From the NCBI GenBank assembly GCA_002421645.1, contig DIST01000057.1, forward strand, positions 1 to 7,912: DNA of 7,912 nucleotides, given 5' to 3'. Made by a program: the position numbers and the translations under genes. The stretch is from Flavobacterium sp. UBA6203. GTDB lineage: Bacteria; Bacteroidota; Bacteroidia; Flavobacteriales; Flavobacteriaceae. The notes below the pieces were generated by a model. That model made no database searches, was not told the DNA's origin, and saw only the letters and a list, made by a program, of their open reading frames with translations. Of this stretch, positions 5,061-7,912 are shown in pieces (the first letter of the stretch is position 1; the number at the start of each line of letters is the position of its first letter).

Positions 5061-7912
5061 CTAATTATATTTGTAGTGAGACTCTTTGCAATATTCACCT
5101 AAAGTATCACAGTGGTAGTGACCGTTTTCTTTTTTCTTAGGTAATTGCGTTTTCATTCCTTTGTTTTTAGCGTCTAACATGAAATTGATTAGCTCAGCAC
5201 GTTCTTTTTGAATCAATGCTAAAGTCTCTTTTTCTTTTTCTAAATCGTAGAAAATGATTCCGTCTACTAACGTTTTTTCTGCTCTTGTGTAGATTGATAA
5301 TGGACTATCTGACCAAAGTACCACATCGGCATCTTTACCCACTTTGATACTTCCTACTTTATTATCTACTTGAAGAATTTTGGCTGGATTTAAGGTTACG
5401 AAATTCCAAGCTTCTTCTTCCGTGACGTTACCGTATTTAACCGTTTTAGCAGCTTCTTGATTCAAACGACGTGACATTTCAGCATCATCAGAATTGATAG
5501 AAACTTTTACGCCTTCGTTCATCATAATCGATGCATTGTATGGAATGGCATCGTTAACTTCATATTTATAAGCCCACCAATCTGCAAATGTTGAACCAGC
5601 AACACCATGAGCCGACATTTTATCAGCTAATTTATATCCTTCTAAAATGTGTGTAAACGTTTGAATTTTGAATCCATAACGTTCCGCTAATTTCATCAAC
5701 ATATTGATTTCTGATTGTACGTAAGAGTGACACGTGATGAAACGTTTTTTAGCTAAAATTTCGCCTAAAACTTCCATTTCGATATCAAATCTTGGCATTT
5801 TTTTATTCTTACCTGATTTGTAAGTATCCCATTCGTTTTTGTATTCGATAGCTCTTGTGAAATAATCCTCATAAACTTGTTCAACTCCCATACGAGATTG
5901 CGGGAAACGGTTTCTTGAAAAATCACCCCAATTCGATTGTTTTACATTTTCACCTAAAGCAAATTTGATGTATTTTGGAGCATCTTTTACTAACATTTCA
6001 TCAGGAGCATAACCCCATTTTAATTTGATGAATGCTGCACGACCACCAATTGGATTTGCCGAACCATGTAATAAGTTAGCCGAAGTAACTCCACCCGCTA
6101 AGTTTCTGTAAATATTAATATCGTCTGAATTTACTACATCTTCAATGGTAACTTCTGCTGATGAATTTTGTCCGCCTTCGTTTACACCGTTTGAAATGGC
6201 AATGTGCGAATGTTCATCAATAATTCCAGCAGTTAAATGTTTTCCAGTTCCATCAACTACTTTTGCTCCAGTTGATGGTAAGTTTTTACCAATTTTTACA
6301 ATTTTACCGTTCTGAATTAAAACATCGGTTTCTTTTAGAATTCCTTCTTTTTCACCAGTCCAAACCGTTGTGTTTTTAAATAGAATAGTTTCTTGTTTTG
6401 GTTTTTCAGTCGTTCCAAACGAAATATTTGGATACGTTACAGCATACATTGAAGGAACTTTTGGTTCGTCTTTTTTGTCGTCTTTCTTTTTATCCTCTTT
6501 AACTTCAGTTACTCTTTTTGCAGCTGTCCAAGAAGTTTCGTTTCCGTTTTCTAAAACAGCTTTTCCTTGCATCATATCTTTTACAAATGTTCCTGAAAGT
6601 CTAACGAAGTTCGCTTTTGTAGTATCTTGGTTTTTGATTACTAAATTTACCCAAGGATCATTGAACTGAATTTTTGTTCCAAAGTTGATACTGTCTTTAA
6701 CCGCCTTTGCTTCAAATTTTGAAGTTTCGCCTTCGATTTTTAGTTCAAATTTATGGTTATCAAACACTAAATCATAAGTTCCTCTTATATCAGTTGGATT
6801 GATTTTATCAATGATGTTTCGATTTCCTTGCACCCAGTTTTCTAAGATGTTGCTTTTGTCTTCAAAAATATCACCTGAAACGATGATGAAGTTCGCTAAT
6901 TTTCCTTTTGAAATAGAACCTACTTTATCAAATTGATTGACCAATTTCGCAGGATTTTCTGTTAAGGCTAATAACGCTTTGTCTTTTGGTAAACCATATA
7001 AAATGGCTTTTCTTAAGTTTGATAAGAACGATTTTGTTTCTTTTAAATCAGCTGTTGAAAGTACAAAAGGTACATTATTCTCAGCCAAAATTTTCAAGTT
7101 GAATGGTGCTTGATTCCAAAATTTCATATCGCTCAAGCTTACTTGTTGCGCTAAATAGGGGTCAGAAACATCATAAGCGTCTGGAAAATTCAATGGAATA
7201 ATAAAAGTAGCTCCTGATTTTTTAATTTCATCGATGCGTTCAAATTCGTTTCCACTTCCTTTAATTAGATATTTTACTCCGAATTCATCTCCTAATTTAT
7301 CTGCTCTTAATGCATTTAATTTATCACCAGCATTGAAGATTTGCAATAAAGATTTGTTAGCATTGAAAGCTTCTAAAGATAAGTCTTTATTGGTTGCATT
7401 TCCTTGTGCATACCATTTTGCATCATGGAATACTTGACGAATTAAAGCCATACTTCCCATCATAGAAGAAGGATAACTTTGTTTAGTAAATTTACTTATG
7501 CTGAATGTAAAATGTTGTGAAATTTTGTCTTTTACAATTCTATCAGCGTTAGTACCAAAGTCGTTTAAGGTCCAAAGTAAACCGGTTCCAGCAATAACAC
7601 CGTCATTATGGTGACTTAAAACCGTTCCAAAACCAGCTTCTCTTAAATTTCCTGCTGCTTTTGAATCGTAGCTTAAGTTTTCATACGCATTGTATTCTGG
7701 TTTGATGTGGTCGTTCCAATAATACCCTTCACGATTGGTGTCGTATTGAGGAGTGAAGTTACCATTTGGTCTTGGAGTAGGCTTGTTAATTCCGAATTCA
7801 CTATACAATTCGATGAATGAAGGATAAATTGTTTTTCCTGTAGCATCAATTATGTTGGTTCCTTTTGGAATTACAACATTGGTTCCTACTTCTACAATTT
7901 TGTTTTCTTTGA
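5061..7912 (-). CDS. Large two-module amidohydrolase, N-terminus cut by window edge
   Basis: The frame is open from the window edge to the TAG at 5063-5061: 949 residues here, numbered from the first full codon. A TTG at 7808 is not the real start, because 34 in-frame codons upstream (KIVEVGTNVVIPKG, then TIYPSFIELYSEFG) are clearly part of the fold. A signal peptide is expected just outside. Module A (1 to about 330) has the amidohydrolase frame but ELYSEFG where HxH belongs. A beta-rich stretch (about 340-465) and a Lys/Asp-rich linker (about 469-487, EVKEDKKKDDKKDEPK) follow. Module B (about 490-905) keeps the ligands: H567-S-H569 after GIIDE, H728 (ITCHSY), H754 (FTHILEGYK) and the D808 region (INSDDAE). 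It is thus the probable metal-dependent hydrolase domain, COG1228 type, with unknown substrate (dipeptides or other cyclic or linear amides are options in this group). The tail carries an HxHC-x7-C-x3-H pattern. Confidence 0.92.
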   Translation of the reverse strand, partial: KENKIVEVGTNVVIPKGTNIIDATGKTIYPSFIELYSEFGINKPTPRPNGNFTPQYDTNREGYYWNDHIKPEYNAYENLSYDSKAAGNLREAGFGTVLSHHNDGVIAGTGLLWTLNDFGTNADRIVKDKISQHFTFSISKFTKQSYPSSMMGSMALIRQVFHDAKWYAQGNATNKDLSLEAFNANKSLLQIFNAGDKLNALRADKLGDEFGVKYLIKGSGNEFERIDEIKKSGATFIIPLNFPDAYDVSDPYLAQQVSLSDMKFWNQAPFNLKILAENNVPFVLSTADLKETKSFLSNLRKAILYGLPKDKALLALTENPAKLVNQFDKVGSISKGKLANFIIVSGDIFEDKSNILENWVQGNRNIIDKINPTDIRGTYDLVFDNHKFELKIEGETSKFEAKAVKDSINFGTKIQFNDPWVNLVIKNQDTTKANFVRLSGTFVKDMMQGKAVLENGNETSWTAAKRVTEVKEDKKKDDKKDEPKVPSMYAVTYPNISFGTTEKPKQETILFKNTTVWTGEKEGILKETDVLIQNGKIVKIGKNLPSTGAKVVDGTGKHLTAGIIDEHSHIAISNGVNEGGQNSSAEVTIEDVVNSDDINIYRNLAGGVTSANLLHGSANPIGGRAAFIKLKWGYAPDEMLVKDAPKYIKFALGENVKQSNWGDFSRNRFPQSRMGVEQVYEDYFTRAIEYKNEWDTYKSGKNKKMPRFDIEMEVLGEILAKKRFITCHSYVQSEINMLMKLAERYGFKIQTFTHILEGYKLADKMSAHGVAGSTFADWWAYKYEVNDAIPYNASIMMNEGVKVSINSDDAEMSRRLNQEAAKTVKYGNVTEEEAWNFVTLNPAKILQVDNKVGSIKVGKDADVVLWSDSPLSIYTRAEKTLVDGIIFYDLEKEKETLALIQKERAELINFMLDAKNKGMKTQLPKKKENGHYHCDTLGEYCKESHYKYN

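Noticed and set aside
6370..6669. Plus-strand frame of 99 codons, with smaller ones at 7234-7437 and 4473-4694
   Set aside because: All are antisense to strong amidohydrolase coding sequence (4473-4694 also runs slightly past the start of that gene) and their translations look like shadow frames.

Overview
The window is AT-rich and reads as a chromosome segment of a member of Flavobacteriaceae (Bacteroidota), probably Flavobacterium or a close relative. This rests on the protein style, the A-rich leaders without strong Shine-Dalgarno sites, and matches to the Bacteroidota -7 promoter element TAnnTTTG. All genes seen are on the minus strand, so transcription runs from high to low coordinates. 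Both outermost genes are cut by the window edges.

In transcription order: (1) 7912-5061 is the main part of a large amidohydrolase with two amidohydrolase modules, missing its N-terminus. Only the second module keeps the metal-binding residues. (2) 5007-4748 is a 260-bp insertion bounded by perfect 30-bp inverted repeats. Between them is a broken DUF559 (endonuclease-like) gene with its middle deleted. It looks like a non-autonomous, MITE-like derivative of a DUF559-carrying repeat element, and it is the most interesting object here. (3) 4678-3383 is a second secreted amidohydrolase-fold protein that appears to lack metal ligands; with the large gene it forms a pair split by the insertion. 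(4) 3377-3332 is a compact cluster of GCCACAAAG-type inverted repeats that can fold into a hairpin. (5) 3314-2889 is an AT-rich, unrecognised membrane protein. (6) 2804-2010 is a SpoU/TrmH-family RNA 2'-O-methyltransferase, preceded by a perfect -7 promoter element. (7) 1903-1 is a RelA/SpoT-family (p)ppGpp synthetase/hydrolase whose C-terminal ACT domain lies off the window.

Functionally, the right half is probably an envelope or secreted hydrolase unit: one catalytically competent amidohydrolase domain, plus two degenerate copies of the same fold that may be structural or regulatory partners. The left half is housekeeping: RNA modification and the stringent response. Between them lies a stretch with repeats and an orphan AT-rich gene. 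No tRNA, rRNA, CRISPR array or complete transposase gene was seen.
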